DNA from: an uncultured Planococcus sp. | Lineage (GTDB): Bacteria; Bacillota; Bacilli; Bacillales_A; Planococcaceae | DNA: 64,000 bases | Assembly (NCBI GenBank): GCA_947493585.1 | Contig: CANLRI010000004.1 | Coordinates: 62,001 to 126,000, forward strand | Direction: 5' to 3' | Shown here: in pieces, positions 26,623 to 34,868 of the stretch | Layout: every line of letters begins with the position of its first letter | Numbering within the stretch: the first letter of the stretch is position 1 | Translations under genes and position numbers: made by a program | The notes under the pieces: model-generated | What the model was told of the DNA's origin: nothing | What the model saw: only the letters and a program-made list of their open reading frames with translations | Database searches by the model: none

Positions 26623-26853
26623 ATGCTAAAAACCATATTTGCTAAACCTCATTGAGATTCGCAAGAATTTCTAACACATACTAATGTCGTTTCAGCACTA
26701 AGAAAAGGACAGCCAAAGAAAGGACCACTACTTTTGTTAGAAGATTTTGCACTGCTTATTTTGGATCAATCAATAAAACAAGGAAATAAATACCGAATTG
26801 CTATTAAAAACAAAATAAATCACTCCTATTATCAACGCTACATTAAATATTAA
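26623..26853 (+). pseudogene. possible remnant of a 76-codon gene
   Basis: From ATG 26623 (MLKTIFAKPH) the frame meets TGA at codon 11. It then stays open for 65 more codons (DSQEFLTHTNVVSALRKG ... INHSYYQRYIKY) to TAA 26851-26853. The composition is protein-like, but there is no ribosome site. The pattern VVSALRKGQPKKG recalls a stretch of IS256-type transposases, but too weakly to assign. Confidence 0.3.
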
Positions 26854-27062
26854 TGTAATGTTTAATGTAATATTTACATTAATTATTACCGTAATAACTA
26901 ATGTAATAATAAACCCTTATTTAAAAGGGTTTGCGAGTATTTTGAAAAGTGTCTTTGATTCTAAATCACACTTGATAAATGCGTTTATTTAGTATTACCG
27001 TAATAACTACCGTAATAAATAAATTGACACTACCGCATAGTTATGTAATGATTACCGTACAA
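26848..27062. promoter_or_regulatory. tubC-like centromere and tubRZ promoter
   Basis: Two clusters of a 10-bp iteron: TTAATGTAAT-type repeats at 26850-26920 and TTACCGTAAT-type repeats at 26992-27060, separated by about 70 bp with a CCCTT/AAGGG hairpin. A -35-like TTGACA (27024-27029) lies among the second cluster. TubR-type repressors bind such iterons both for segregation and to repress their own promoter, so autoregulation is expected. Confidence 0.75.
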
Positions 27063-27126
27063 CGTTTTTGAATTATCGAATTCGAATTCATAAACGCAAT
27101 TTAATTGGATGACCGGGGGTGATGAA

Positions 27127-27450
27127 TTGACACTTACTAAAGAAAACATATTTGAAACGTTTAAAGTTCGAATGTCAGATGAAAGCAAATTACTTTTCAC
27201 CACTCTTTGGAATAATAAAGAAGCCATGGCCAAAGAACAGCTATGGAAAGCTGCTAATCTACAGAAGAAGAAAATTAGACCTGACACTGATCAAGAGAAA
27301 GATTACATTAATTCCAGATACACGCTAGACATAAGTATAGCTAGGCTTGAAGGTGCGGGTTTGTTAGATGTTAAATCATACGGGAGAATACGAACCTATA
27401 CTATCTCTTCGTTAGGACGCGAATTTTACGAGTATTTGAAAAAAAACTAA
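27127..27450 (+). CDS. tubR: TubR-like winged-helix DNA-binding protein
   Basis: 107 residues if TTG 27127 is the start; this is preferred because the near-consensus GGGGGTGAT site lies just before it. An ATG at 27109 would place that site inside the gene. The protein is a small winged helix (LLFTTLWNNKEAMAKEQL; RLEGAGLLDVKSYGRIRTY). In TubRZ plasmids, TubR binds the centromere iterons and links them to TubZ filaments. It lies 21 bp before tubZ and just after the iteron clusters. Confidence 0.85.
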   Translation: MTLTKENIFETFKVRMSDESKLLFTTLWNNKEAMAKEQLWKAANLQKKKIRPDTDQEKDYINSRYTLDISIARLEGAGLLDVKSYGRIRTYTISSLGREFYEYLKKN

Positions 27451-27471
27451 TTAAGAAAGCGAGTGTTTATT

Positions 27472-28779
27472 ATGAGTTTTAAAAATGCAGTTTTTAGTAG
27501 TACAAAGATTAATACAAGCCTCAATTTCGGATTTATCGGATTAGGTATGGGCGGTAATTCAATTGCTGCAGCTTGTGCAGAAATTTCTACTAATATACCG
27601 AACAAAAAATATCCTTACTCCGCATTGCTTATTAATACCAATCAAATCGATCTTGATAAAATCGAAGTGCAGAACCCTGCTATCAATAAGTTACTGATTG
27701 GGAGCGGCCGAGGTGCGGGACGCAATATTGATTTAGGCGAACAAATGTATCTTGAAAGCGAAGGAGAAGTTCAAGAGCACATTAAAAATCAGTTCAAGGA
27801 TTCAGATTTCATCTGGATTGTAGCAGGCCTTGGCGGTGGTACTGGCACAGGTTCTATTATTCAAGCAATTGGTTCAGTAATGAAGTCAGGCTTCAAAGGT
27901 AAGTTCGGTTTAATTTTAACTTTGCCGCGAAAAAATGAAGGTTTGACTGTATTATCAAATGCAATTAAACGACTGAAAAAAATCAATCAAGCCATGCAAG
28001 CCCTCGGCTCAATGATTATTGTCGACAATCAAAAACTATTTGATCACTTTACTGAAACCAAATCTAATTCAGCACTCATTTCTGATTATCTATCCTTTAC
28101 TAATCAATTCATTGCTGAATCCCTACACGAATTAAACGTTGTTACAGCAAGTTATAAGCCCGTAGGTGAAAATCACTTTGACAGTTCAGAGTTTGAAAAT
28201 CTAGTTAAAACTCCTGGCGTACTTCACTTCTCTAAGTTCTCTAAACCAACGTCTGATATTTCTACTTCTAAAGCTGAAGATCAAGTTAATGATTTCAAGG
28301 AAAACATCGTAGAAGGAATTTTGTCAGACGGATATGATTTGGGTCGTACTAAACGATTGGCCGTGAGCATACTTGCAGATGAAGCCACAAGTAATCGAGT
28401 CTTTAACTTTGGATTCACGAATGCAATTGAATCGGAAATTAATCATATTGCCCCTATCGCAAACGAGAAACCGATTGCTTTTTATAATTATAATTACAAG
28501 AACATTAAAGATACTTACTTTTATTCGGTATTTGCTGGACTGCAATTACCTGAAAGAGTCAAAGCAATGATCCAAGAAAGCAACCGATTGCAAGAAGCCG
28601 AAAAACAAGCTGCCCTTCCAAGTAACGACGATATATTTGCTGATTTTGAGGAAGTTAAAGTTACTGGTAACGATGCTGAACTCGAATTCGAAGATATCTT
28701 TGGTAGCTCAAATGAAGAAGAAAGCTCTAAAAAAGAAAATGAAACAGAAGATGCTTTTGATATACTGTTCAAAGATTAA
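27472..28779 (+). CDS. tubZ: TubZ tubulin/FtsZ-like partition GTPase
   Basis: 435 residues from ATG 27472; a GTG nine bases upstream overlaps the weak ribosome site. The tubulin signature GGGTGTG is at about residues 121-128, preceded by WIVAGLG, with an N-terminal FGFIGLGMGGN nucleotide loop. Length and context match the TubZ family of large Bacillus plasmids. TubZ treadmills as cytoplasmic filaments that pull TubR-tubC complexes. The acidic C-terminal 60 residues, ending EDAFDILFKD, correspond to the flexible TubZ tail that contacts TubR. Confidence 0.95.
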   Translation: MSFKNAVFSSTKINTSLNFGFIGLGMGGNSIAAACAEISTNIPNKKYPYSALLINTNQIDLDKIEVQNPAINKLLIGSGRGAGRNIDLGEQMYLESEGEVQEHIKNQFKDSDFIWIVAGLGGGTGTGSIIQAIGSVMKSGFKGKFGLILTLPRKNEGLTVLSNAIKRLKKINQAMQALGSMIIVDNQKLFDHFTETKSNSALISDYLSFTNQFIAESLHELNVVTASYKPVGENHFDSSEFENLVKTPGVLHFSKFSKPTSDISTSKAEDQVNDFKENIVEGILSDGYDLGRTKRLAVSILADEATSNRVFNFGFTNAIESEINHIAPIANEKPIAFYNYNYKNIKDTYFYSVFAGLQLPERVKAMIQESNRLQEAEKQAALPSNDDIFADFEEVKVTGNDAELEFEDIFGSSNEEESSKKENETEDAFDILFKD

Positions 28780-28785
28780 AGGTAC

Positions 28786-28822
28786 GCCTACATGGAGATT
28801 GACTTCATGTAGGCCCTTTTTT
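28786..28822 (+). terminator. terminator of tubRZ
   Basis: GCCTACATGgaGATTgacTTCATGTAGGC followed by CCTTTTTT, seven bases after the tubZ stop. Confidence 0.9.
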
Positions 28823-28857
28823 AAAACCCTCTTTTTCTCAACCCGCACCACGCCTCA

Positions 28858-29136
28858 ATTTGTGCTCCACATGTGGGCTGTGATGCTCTTGTGATGCTTC
28901 ACAAATCCTGACTTGTGCCCCACATGTGGGCTGTGATGCTCTTGTGATGCTTCACAAATCCTGACTTGTGCCCCACATATGGGCTGTGGCGCTCTTGTGA
29001 TGCTTCACAATTTAACGAAGATCTTTGTTTTCGTTTTTTATAACATGTGGATTTAAAACCACTGATATCAAGGGTTCGGTTTTGAATTGTGCTCCACAAG
29101 TGATCTATGATGCCTTTGTGATGCACATATTGTGCA
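28858..29136. repeat. 53-bp iterons upstream of tubY-like gene
   Basis: Three direct repeats with a 53-bp period (28858-28910, 28911-28963, 28964-29010) and a diverged fourth at 29085-29136. Each contains CCACATGTGGG and TTGTGATGCTTCACAA, both palindromic. At 29122-29136 stands TGCACA-TAT-TGTGCA. This is the form of a multi-site operator or an origin. The repeats are not a CRISPR array, as there are no unique spacers. Confidence 0.85.
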
Positions 29137-29208
29137 CCATAAATGCTTTATAATCAACATTTTTAAGTTATGATATGAATACAGTAGTAAAAGTTCGGAG
29201 GGGCAGCT

Positions 29209-30108
29209 ATGGAAAAGTTTACGAAGAAATGGTTATTGAGTGAGTTCAGTAAGGAACTCCGTACTCGATTCAGTTTAATAACCGGCAATGAAGAAAAGGT
29301 CCATTATAATACAGTCACAAACTGGTTTAATTCACTCGAATCCCAAAATATTCATTACGTCCCTAAAATTGAGGACATTCGTCAATTCGATGAACTGGAT
29401 CTTCAGATAGCATTGTTTATTATGGAAATGAGAAAAGAAAATTGGCAGCTATATGCAATATTTAAAATTATTCCTAGTAAATTTGATGTTAGATCACAAG
29501 AACCTCGAGTTATGACTGAAGAAGAAACTAAGCCTTATCGAGAAGGGGATTTACTCGAATATTTATATCAGAACCTCAATCAGATAGGGGAAAGAAATAA
29601 ATCTCAAAACGTAGGTATTTTAAATTACCTTGAATTGAATAACAAAAGAAGTACCAAATTAACGGAGATTCAAAACTTGCAACTTGAAAAAAAGGACTTA
29701 CAAATTGATTTAACTCGATTAGAGAACAAACTCGAAAACATAGATTTACGGAAAGAGTACTTAGAGATTCTTTCACTAAAACAAAAAAGTGAAAATGTGG
29801 GAAGAACTAAAAATAAGGGATTCTTCGCAAAATTGTTTAGTGGCCCTGACTCTGATCAAGAAGAAGAAATAAAACCCGATGTTACCACTGAGCAATCGGA
29901 TAAGCTTTCTAAACTAGATGAACAACAGAATCATCTTGAAACAGAAATGGCACGTATTAAGAGAGAAATTGAAGATAAAGAAAAACAGATTAGTGTTCTT
30001 TCGAAAGATGTCGAATCACACTACTCACAGCCGCTCATAAAGGCCAAAGAGAAATTACTGATAGAAGCACAAGAAGAGCTATTTGAGAAGGGAGAGAGCG
30101 ATCTATGA
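29209..30108 (+). CDS. TubY-like HTH/coiled-coil protein
   Basis: 299 residues, ATG 29209 behind GGAGGGG. The N-terminal 90-100 residues have a MerR-like helix-turn-helix layout (VHYNTVTNWFNSLESQNI). About residues 125-290 are long coiled coil (KKDLQIDLTRLENKLENID) broken by a basic GFFAKLFS segment. TubY proteins of type III partition loci have this build, sit near tubRZ, bind operator DNA and modulate TubZ filaments. The 53-bp iterons upstream are probable binding sites. The gene overlaps the next by four bases. Confidence 0.65.
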   Translation: MEKFTKKWLLSEFSKELRTRFSLITGNEEKVHYNTVTNWFNSLESQNIHYVPKIEDIRQFDELDLQIALFIMEMRKENWQLYAIFKIIPSKFDVRSQEPRVMTEEETKPYREGDLLEYLYQNLNQIGERNKSQNVGILNYLELNNKRSTKLTEIQNLQLEKKDLQIDLTRLENKLENIDLRKEYLEILSLKQKSENVGRTKNKGFFAKLFSGPDSDQEEEIKPDVTTEQSDKLSKLDEQQNHLETEMARIKREIEDKEKQISVLSKDVESHYSQPLIKAKEKLLIEAQEELFEKGESDL

Positions 30109-30197
30109 AGATTCTGAGAGGGTTTGCTACAGTTGAATATACAATTGCAGGAGCTTTAGCTTTACTACTTCCTATCGCATATTCACTTGCACTTTAA
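30105..30197 (+). CDS. 30-aa Flp-pilin-like peptide
   Basis: ATG 30105 overlaps the TubY-like stop (ATGA) and has GGGAGAG upstream. The whole product is a short basic leader (MKILRG), then FATVEYTIAGALALL and a hydrophobic end. Gly followed by Phe with Glu at +5 is exactly the type IV/Flp prepilin cleavage pattern (G|FATVEY), yet the protein is much shorter than known Flp pilins and lies far from the Tad cluster. No prepilin peptidase is in the window; the host would have to supply one. Confidence 0.7.
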   Translation: MKILRGFATVEYTIAGALALLLPIAYSLAL

Positions 30198-30215
30198 AAA
30201 AACACCAAAGAAAAA

Positions 30216-30245
30216 CCCGAAGTTCCTAAGAACTTCGGGTTTTCT
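30216..30245 (+). terminator. terminator after the tubY-like unit
   Basis: CCCGAAGTTC-CTAA-GAACTTCGGG followed by TTTTCTT. Confidence 0.9.
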
Positions 30246-30733
30246 TGACTTTTCGGCTACAAGATCATGAACACATGATAACGAAGCCATATTTAATTAA
30301 TCTCATAATAGCATTCAGGGCTCTGGGTAGCAAGCGTTGGAGAGTCCAAAATGAAATAATTTATCAATATGATTCTAATAGTCTAAAAGAATTTATTAAA
30401 AAGATACCCATTTTTCCTATATCGTAAATAAAAATAAAGGTTTTCTTTTAAAAAACTAACGATTAGCTATAAGTAGTCGAAGATAATTACAAAGGTGCGA
30501 AATATAAGCTGATCATCAAAGCAATTAATATGCCCACTTTCTTACATTATCAAACAAAATGTGGACATCTTTTTTTTCAAATGCTATGCTTTATATGACT
30601 CTTCGGCAACCAATCTATCTTATTCTGAATTTTTCTGGTTTTAAACTAGAATTTAGGGTGAGGGATGGGTTTATTAAGGTGGATATTTCTGCCTTAATAG
30701 TACAAGGTCATGAACTTTTTTGTTATTCAGCCG
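30246..30733. other. AT-rich stretch without a supported gene
   Basis: Two short plus-strand frames (30245-30427, 30559-30816) lack ribosome sites, and the second runs into the terminator of the minus-strand small RNA. I see no other feature. Confidence 0.6.
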
Positions 30734-30940
30734 AAAAAAAAAGAACCTGCAAGCTGCAAGTTCTCATGATCCAGTCCCCACTGGATCGGTTTAACATCAG
30801 AAATAAATCACTGTAGAAACCACTATAGAAATAAGTTTGCGCCAACAAGCTTATTTCAAAATCGAACTCTGCTTGGACTCTTCTTAAAAATGAGAGCAAC
30901 CAGGCCCGCTTTCTTATTGTCTTTTTTAGTATCTAACACT
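30734..30940 (-). ncRNA. candidate small RNA of about 205 nt
   Basis: A minus-strand promoter (TTGCAC at 30975-30970, 17-base spacer, TAAGAT at 30952-30947) predicts a start near 30940. The transcript folds into several hairpins (AATAAG ... CTTATT; GATCCAG-TGGGGA-CTGGATC) and ends at GAACTTGCAGC ... TGCAGGTTC followed by nine T. The only frame inside (27 codons from GTG) has no usable ribosome site. It lies about 230 bases upstream of the putative replication gene on the opposite strand. A regulator of replication or a free small RNA are both possible. Confidence 0.6.
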
Positions 30941-30946
30941 TCCTTT

Positions 30947-30975
30947 ATCTTAGCAAATAGATAGGGGCTGTGCAA
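30947..30975 (-). promoter_or_regulatory. promoter of candidate small RNA
   Basis: TTGCAC-N17-TAAGAT on the minus strand. Confidence 0.6.
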
Positions 30976-31167
30976 GACTCTATACCTCTAAGAAAGCAAA
31001 TTCTAGACTTTTTTATATAATTTGCTGGTGCTTTTCTCATTTTAAATGCGTATTTTGGTTTTGTTTTCAGGGATTCCCTTAAACCTTTAAATGTTTAAGG
31101 GAAAGAAGATCACTGCAAACACGCTTACAAAATGTGAAAATGCCCATATTACTTAGGAGGATTTAAG

Positions 31168-32748
31168 ATGGTCGCACTCAAAACTTCAACTTATGAAACC
31201 GACATTTCCGATATCCGTTACGCGCGAATATCCCGTTCGTTCGTTTCATCGTTTTCTAAAAATCTGATAGATATAACTCCGACTGTTTTCAGAATGATGT
31301 TTACAGTAAGTCCGTACGTTGATGTAGATCGCGAAATCAAGTTGTATAAGTTTCAGATTAAGCAGCGTCTCCATCTTACATTAAGCTCTTTTAAACACGC
31401 ATTGCAGGTAGCAATAAATGCCGGCATTATCGAAGAGAAGAGTGGCAAACTCTTTAGCAACGTCCATACGTTTGAAAAGTCTAATAAGCTTACATTTGTC
31501 CCTAACTATGAAAGATTAGTTGATGGGAACTTTCCTAAACTTGGGCGTTGGGCTACACGTTTGTTTTCCTATGTCTTATCTTCGAGAATCGAAAATGCAC
31601 CACTACGTGTTAATATCGAAAACCTTTACGATAATACTCTACATACAGCAGAAAATGGCTTAGTTTATATGAAGTCAGCAAAGAATGTCGTGGCTACGCT
31701 TATTGAATGTCTAAAAGCAGACGTGATTGAACTTAAGATACCGTCTCGCGACGATAATAAGCGACTTATACTTATAAACCAACAAAATATCCAGGAACAT
31801 ATAACGCTCCTTGAGGAACATGTGGAAATCATGAATTCTTCATCACCGGAAGGCGATAACCTTTCTAAAAAGAAAGTAAGAACTTCTAAGCGTAAGGTTG
31901 AAAATGACACACACATTTTGTATATCTATTTAGCTAAATCTGTGACGGCAAAAACAATGAATGTGAAAGCATCACATACAGAAATCGATAATATCTTAAA
32001 AGAAAACGCATACGAATCGTCTTTTCTTAAATCCAATACCATAAATGGCATTATTGGAATCAAAAACGATCTCTTTAAAGCGGCCAGTCTAGTTGGGTTA
32101 GCTATATATAAAAAATCCTTAATTGATTACTGCAAAGAGAAGATGCCCCTTATCGACGTGCACGACACCGAAGAATTTGCTTTGCAGGACCACTTGATGA
32201 ATTACTATGTTTTAGTTTCTATTCGAAGAATATTGTTGAAGGCAGCTGAAGATATTAGTGCTGCAAGCAAGGCCGGAATGGACCTACCAAATACTTTTAA
32301 AACTGCTTTTGGATCGCTTACATTCATCGAGGTGAACAAATTACTCGCATACTATAGCACTAAGTCCTCAATAAACCATAAAGTAGTTTTCGAAAAGGAA
32401 TTACTTGATTTAGGTATTAATCAAAATGATTTGCCATCAGAAGAAACGGGATGGAGTCCGATTTTTGAGGAAACTTCGCATGTACATTTGTCAATTCTTT
32501 CTCACTTTGAGCAAGGGCTGACGCGCCCAGAATTGCGCGAAATTGCATTTGAGTTAGCAGAAAGAACTCTCCTGGTTCAAAAAGAGAAATACGAACAGTA
32601 TTTGAAAGATCTTGCCTCCACACGTTCCGCTCCAGTAAAGGTCGGAAATCAATTGCCTTACGTTGAAACGACTAAAGGTTCTAGCAATAGAGTGAACTAC
32701 GATAAGCAACATCACTTCAATATGTTCCGCGAGATTCTCGAACAGTAG
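31168..32748 (+). CDS. putative plasmid replication initiator
   Basis: 526 residues, ATG 31168 behind a strong TAGGAGGA site. It is soluble, with helix-rich N-terminal (about 1-120) and middle parts, a basic segment (SKKKVRTSKRKV, about residue 233-244) and a C-terminal helical half. I find no certain motif. Its position beside the tub partition locus, single-gene unit, size and the leader hairpin CCCTTAAAC ... GTTTAAGGG (31075-31101) fit a Rep protein of large Bacillales plasmids. An alternative is a structural or regulatory plasmid protein. Function is inferred from context. Confidence 0.45.
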   Translation: MVALKTSTYETDISDIRYARISRSFVSSFSKNLIDITPTVFRMMFTVSPYVDVDREIKLYKFQIKQRLHLTLSSFKHALQVAINAGIIEEKSGKLFSNVHTFEKSNKLTFVPNYERLVDGNFPKLGRWATRLFSYVLSSRIENAPLRVNIENLYDNTLHTAENGLVYMKSAKNVVATLIECLKADVIELKIPSRDDNKRLILINQQNIQEHITLLEEHVEIMNSSSPEGDNLSKKKVRTSKRKVENDTHILYIYLAKSVTAKTMNVKASHTEIDNILKENAYESSFLKSNTINGIIGIKNDLFKAASLVGLAIYKKSLIDYCKEKMPLIDVHDTEEFALQDHLMNYYVLVSIRRILLKAAEDISAASKAGMDLPNTFKTAFGSLTFIEVNKLLAYYSTKSSINHKVVFEKELLDLGINQNDLPSEETGWSPIFEETSHVHLSILSHFEQGLTRPELREIAFELAERTLLVQKEKYEQYLKDLASTRSAPVKVGNQLPYVETTKGSSNRVNYDKQHHFNMFREILEQ

Positions 32749-32901
32749 ATGTGATTCTTCAAACTGCAGCAATACAGAAATTCTGGCTTCTTATTCTAAA
32801 ATGAGAGGTCTATTTGTCGTGTGATTTAATGGCCTATCTGATTTAGCATTTGTTCTGCTATTGATTCTATGGCACTGGCCACGACTTTATTCTATCTATT
32901 T

Positions 32902-32933
32902 AGGCAAAACCATAGTTGTTTTGCCTTTTTTTT
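32902..32933 (+). terminator. terminator downstream of the putative rep gene
   Basis: AGGCAAAAC-CATA-GTTGTTTTGCCT followed by TTTTTTT. Confidence 0.8.
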
Positions 32934-33221
32934 GCCTAAGACTGGAATATTATGCCTAAAAAACTGAATTATAGAGATTGAATATAAATTATATAATCTG
33001 CTATTTGTTTATATATGCGTTAGGTCATTTATAGAAAATCATCACTTCAAAATCTTCAGTACCTACACTTTTAGTAATCCCTTGATACGACTGTTTTCTA
33101 AAAGGTTTATTGGATAATTATTAGAATGAGAATCGATTATGTATATATCCTTGCATTTAAACTTGAATTACTCCTAGAAGATAACCTTGAATGTAATAAC
33201 GCGCGGCGTTGATGAAAAATT

Positions 33222-33230
33222 TGCTATAAT
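33222..33230 (+). promoter_or_regulatory. extended -10 promoter of recombinase-like gene
   Basis: TGC-TATAAT, 35 bases before the ATG; no good -35 is seen at 17 bases, as is usual for extended -10 promoters. Confidence 0.55.
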
Positions 33231-33264
33231 TAATTGGAAGATCTATTTAAAGGAGGGGACAAAC

Positions 33265-34137
33265 ATGCTTAAAGAATATGCCGAATATCGACGCAGTAAT
33301 AACATCAAGGAACAAACCTTGAAATACGAAATTGAACAGCTGCATATCTTTCTAGCTTTTGTTACAAATTTCGCTGGCCGGAAACTCGAACCGTTCGAGA
33401 TAAAGCCCCTCCACGTTAAGAAATACTTAGATCATGAGAAAGAAATTAAACAGGTGACAGATACTACGATAAAAAGAAAGCTATCTACGATAAGGCAATA
33501 CTTTAATTTTTTATGGGAAATGGGTAAAGTTCCTAATGACTTTATGCCGAAAGTAAAATACGAATACAATATTCCTGAAAAGACTGGTTCTACAAACTAC
33601 CAAGAGTTACTTTCAAAGAAAAAGCAAATTCTCTCTAATTCTAAGCTGTTATTAAATGATAAACTCTATTTTCTCCTTACACTAAAAGGCATAAAACTCC
33701 AGGACATTGAACGCCTAACTACAGAAAATGTCGTTGATGCGGGGAATAAAATTGTTGTTCGTTTTGAAAACAATCAAGGGTATTTTGTTAAGTGTAATTT
33801 TTACGACGAATCCGATATAGCTATATTCATCCAAGCAATTGAGAGAGCCACATTTAGAGACCATTCGCTGCTTGTTGCCTCCACAAATAGAAAAGAAGCT
33901 AACTACCTACGACATAATCTAAAAGAAATTAATGACCGATTGTACAAAGTAATAAACGCTCATTTCCGAGGAGAAGAAATTCGATCCTCATATATTCACT
34001 TTCTCTACAAAGTCGAAAGAAAATCGCTGGAAGAAATGGCAGAAATGCTTGGTACATCAGTCACTTCAATCACAAATACTCTTAAAGTTGTCCTTGAACG
34101 TTATAAACACATGGACTATAATAAAGCTACTAACTAA
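33265..34137 (+). CDS. degenerate tyrosine recombinase-like protein
   Basis: 290 residues from ATG 33265 (AGGAGGGG upstream). The first 110 residues are a SAM-like core-binding domain of XerC/integrase type (TLKYEIEQLHIFLAFV ... TTIKRKLSTIRQYFNFLWE). The C-terminal half follows the integrase fold (LLLTLKGIKLQDIERL), but the HxLRHxF box is replaced by EEIRSSYIHF, LGH by LGT, and no tyrosine stands in the expected place. It is probably catalytically dead and may act as a DNA-binding or architectural protein for replication, copy control or dimer management. Confidence 0.7.
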   Translation: MLKEYAEYRRSNNIKEQTLKYEIEQLHIFLAFVTNFAGRKLEPFEIKPLHVKKYLDHEKEIKQVTDTTIKRKLSTIRQYFNFLWEMGKVPNDFMPKVKYEYNIPEKTGSTNYQELLSKKKQILSNSKLLLNDKLYFLLTLKGIKLQDIERLTTENVVDAGNKIVVRFENNQGYFVKCNFYDESDIAIFIQAIERATFRDHSLLVASTNRKEANYLRHNLKEINDRLYKVINAHFRGEEIRSSYIHFLYKVERKSLEEMAEMLGTSVTSITNTLKVVLERYKHMDYNKATN

Positions 34138-34149
34138 ATTTAAACCAAC

Positions 34150-34206
34150 GGGAGCACCCCATAATTACAAGAACACGATTCTTGTTTTTTATGGGGTGCT
34201 CTTTTT
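34150..34206 (+). ncRNA. type B leader hairpin, copy 4 (attenuator)
   Basis: GGGAGCACCCCATAA pairs with TTATGGGGTGCTC and TTTTT; inner AAGAACACGATTCTTGTT. It follows the recombinase-like stop by 12 bases and precedes the lipoprotein operon, so it ends one unit and may gate the next. Confidence 0.8.
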
Positions 34207-34240
34207 ATTTGTAGTTTAGAAAGGGGGGACTTACACCGCT

Positions 34241-34261
34241 ATGAAGCGTTGTAAGAAGTAA
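34241..34261 (+). CDS. 6-codon ORF abutting the next gene in frame
   Basis: ATG AAG CGT TGT AAG AAG TAA follows an AAAGGGGGG site (12 bases away). TAA is followed at once and in the same frame by TTG 34262. It is either a leader peptide with reinitiation or the true start of the next gene cut off by a stop mutation. Confidence 0.45.
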   Translation: MKRCKK

Positions 34262-34852
34262 TTGAAAAATCATTTGGGTTCCACAAAAGCTCTGAACGAT
34301 CTTATTGTCAGTTCTCTATTAACTAAATATGAGTTAAAAAAACACGAGGGCCAAAACTATCTTAGAGTCGAAATTTGCCAAAGCAAAAAATATATCTTAG
34401 AAGATTATATAGAACATCATCTAATCTCCAAATTTGTTCAGATTCATAAGGACGAGCCGTTTTTTATTATTTGTCCATCCATAATGTTGGATTATATTTT
34501 AAAAGATTGGACCACCAACGGCGAAGTTACAGCTATAAATCCATCCGATCTTCACATTAATACACTTTTATTTTGGATTACGTTGTTTGCTTACAAAACA
34601 GAATACTCGGTTGTTGTAGAGACAAACCTCTCGATTCCTCTTCAAAAAACTCTGTGCTATTTCTTTTCAAGAACGATAAAGGATTGCGAGATTATCAATA
34701 TGGATAATCGTTTTCACTTTAAATCATTTTTGGAATTATACTTACTCTCTAATTCTTATCGTCCCTATTTGGAAACAGGGGAACTTAACGAAATGTTGTC
34801 ATCAACGGAAAAACGAAAGTTGAGAAAAATCATTGCTAAAGAAAAAGCATAA
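34262..34852 (+). CDS. hypothetical protein (TTG start or interrupted)
   Basis: 196 residues if TTG 34262 is used; the only good ribosome site belongs to the upstream six-codon frame, which is in frame and separated by a single TAA. The protein has no signal peptide; a hydrophobic patch at LLFWITLFAYKT (about 100-112) may be a buried strand. I recognise no family. The stop is followed by the lipoprotein gene, 16 bp on. If the TAA is a mutation, this gene is silenced. Confidence 0.5.
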   Translation: MKNHLGSTKALNDLIVSSLLTKYELKKHEGQNYLRVEICQSKKYILEDYIEHHLISKFVQIHKDEPFFIICPSIMLDYILKDWTTNGEVTAINPSDLHINTLLFWITLFAYKTEYSVVVETNLSIPLQKTLCYFFSRTIKDCEIINMDNRFHFKSFLELYLLSNSYRPYLETGELNEMLSSTEKRKLRKIIAKEKA

Positions 34853-34868
34853 GGAGAGTGAGTTCAGA

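Larger units (their letters stand above)
32749..33264. other. intergenic region with terminator and promoter only
   Basis: AT-rich. It holds the terminator at 32902-32933 and the extended -10 at 33222-33230. A short GCCTAA direct repeat surrounds the terminator. No gene is supported. Confidence 0.6.

Noticed and set aside
28858..29010. 53-bp direct repeats considered as a CRISPR array
   Set aside because: Units adjoin without unique spacers and no cas genes are present; palindromic cores point to an operator or origin.
30245..30816. Two short plus-strand frames (60 and 85 codons)
   Set aside because: No ribosome sites; the second overlaps the small-RNA terminator.
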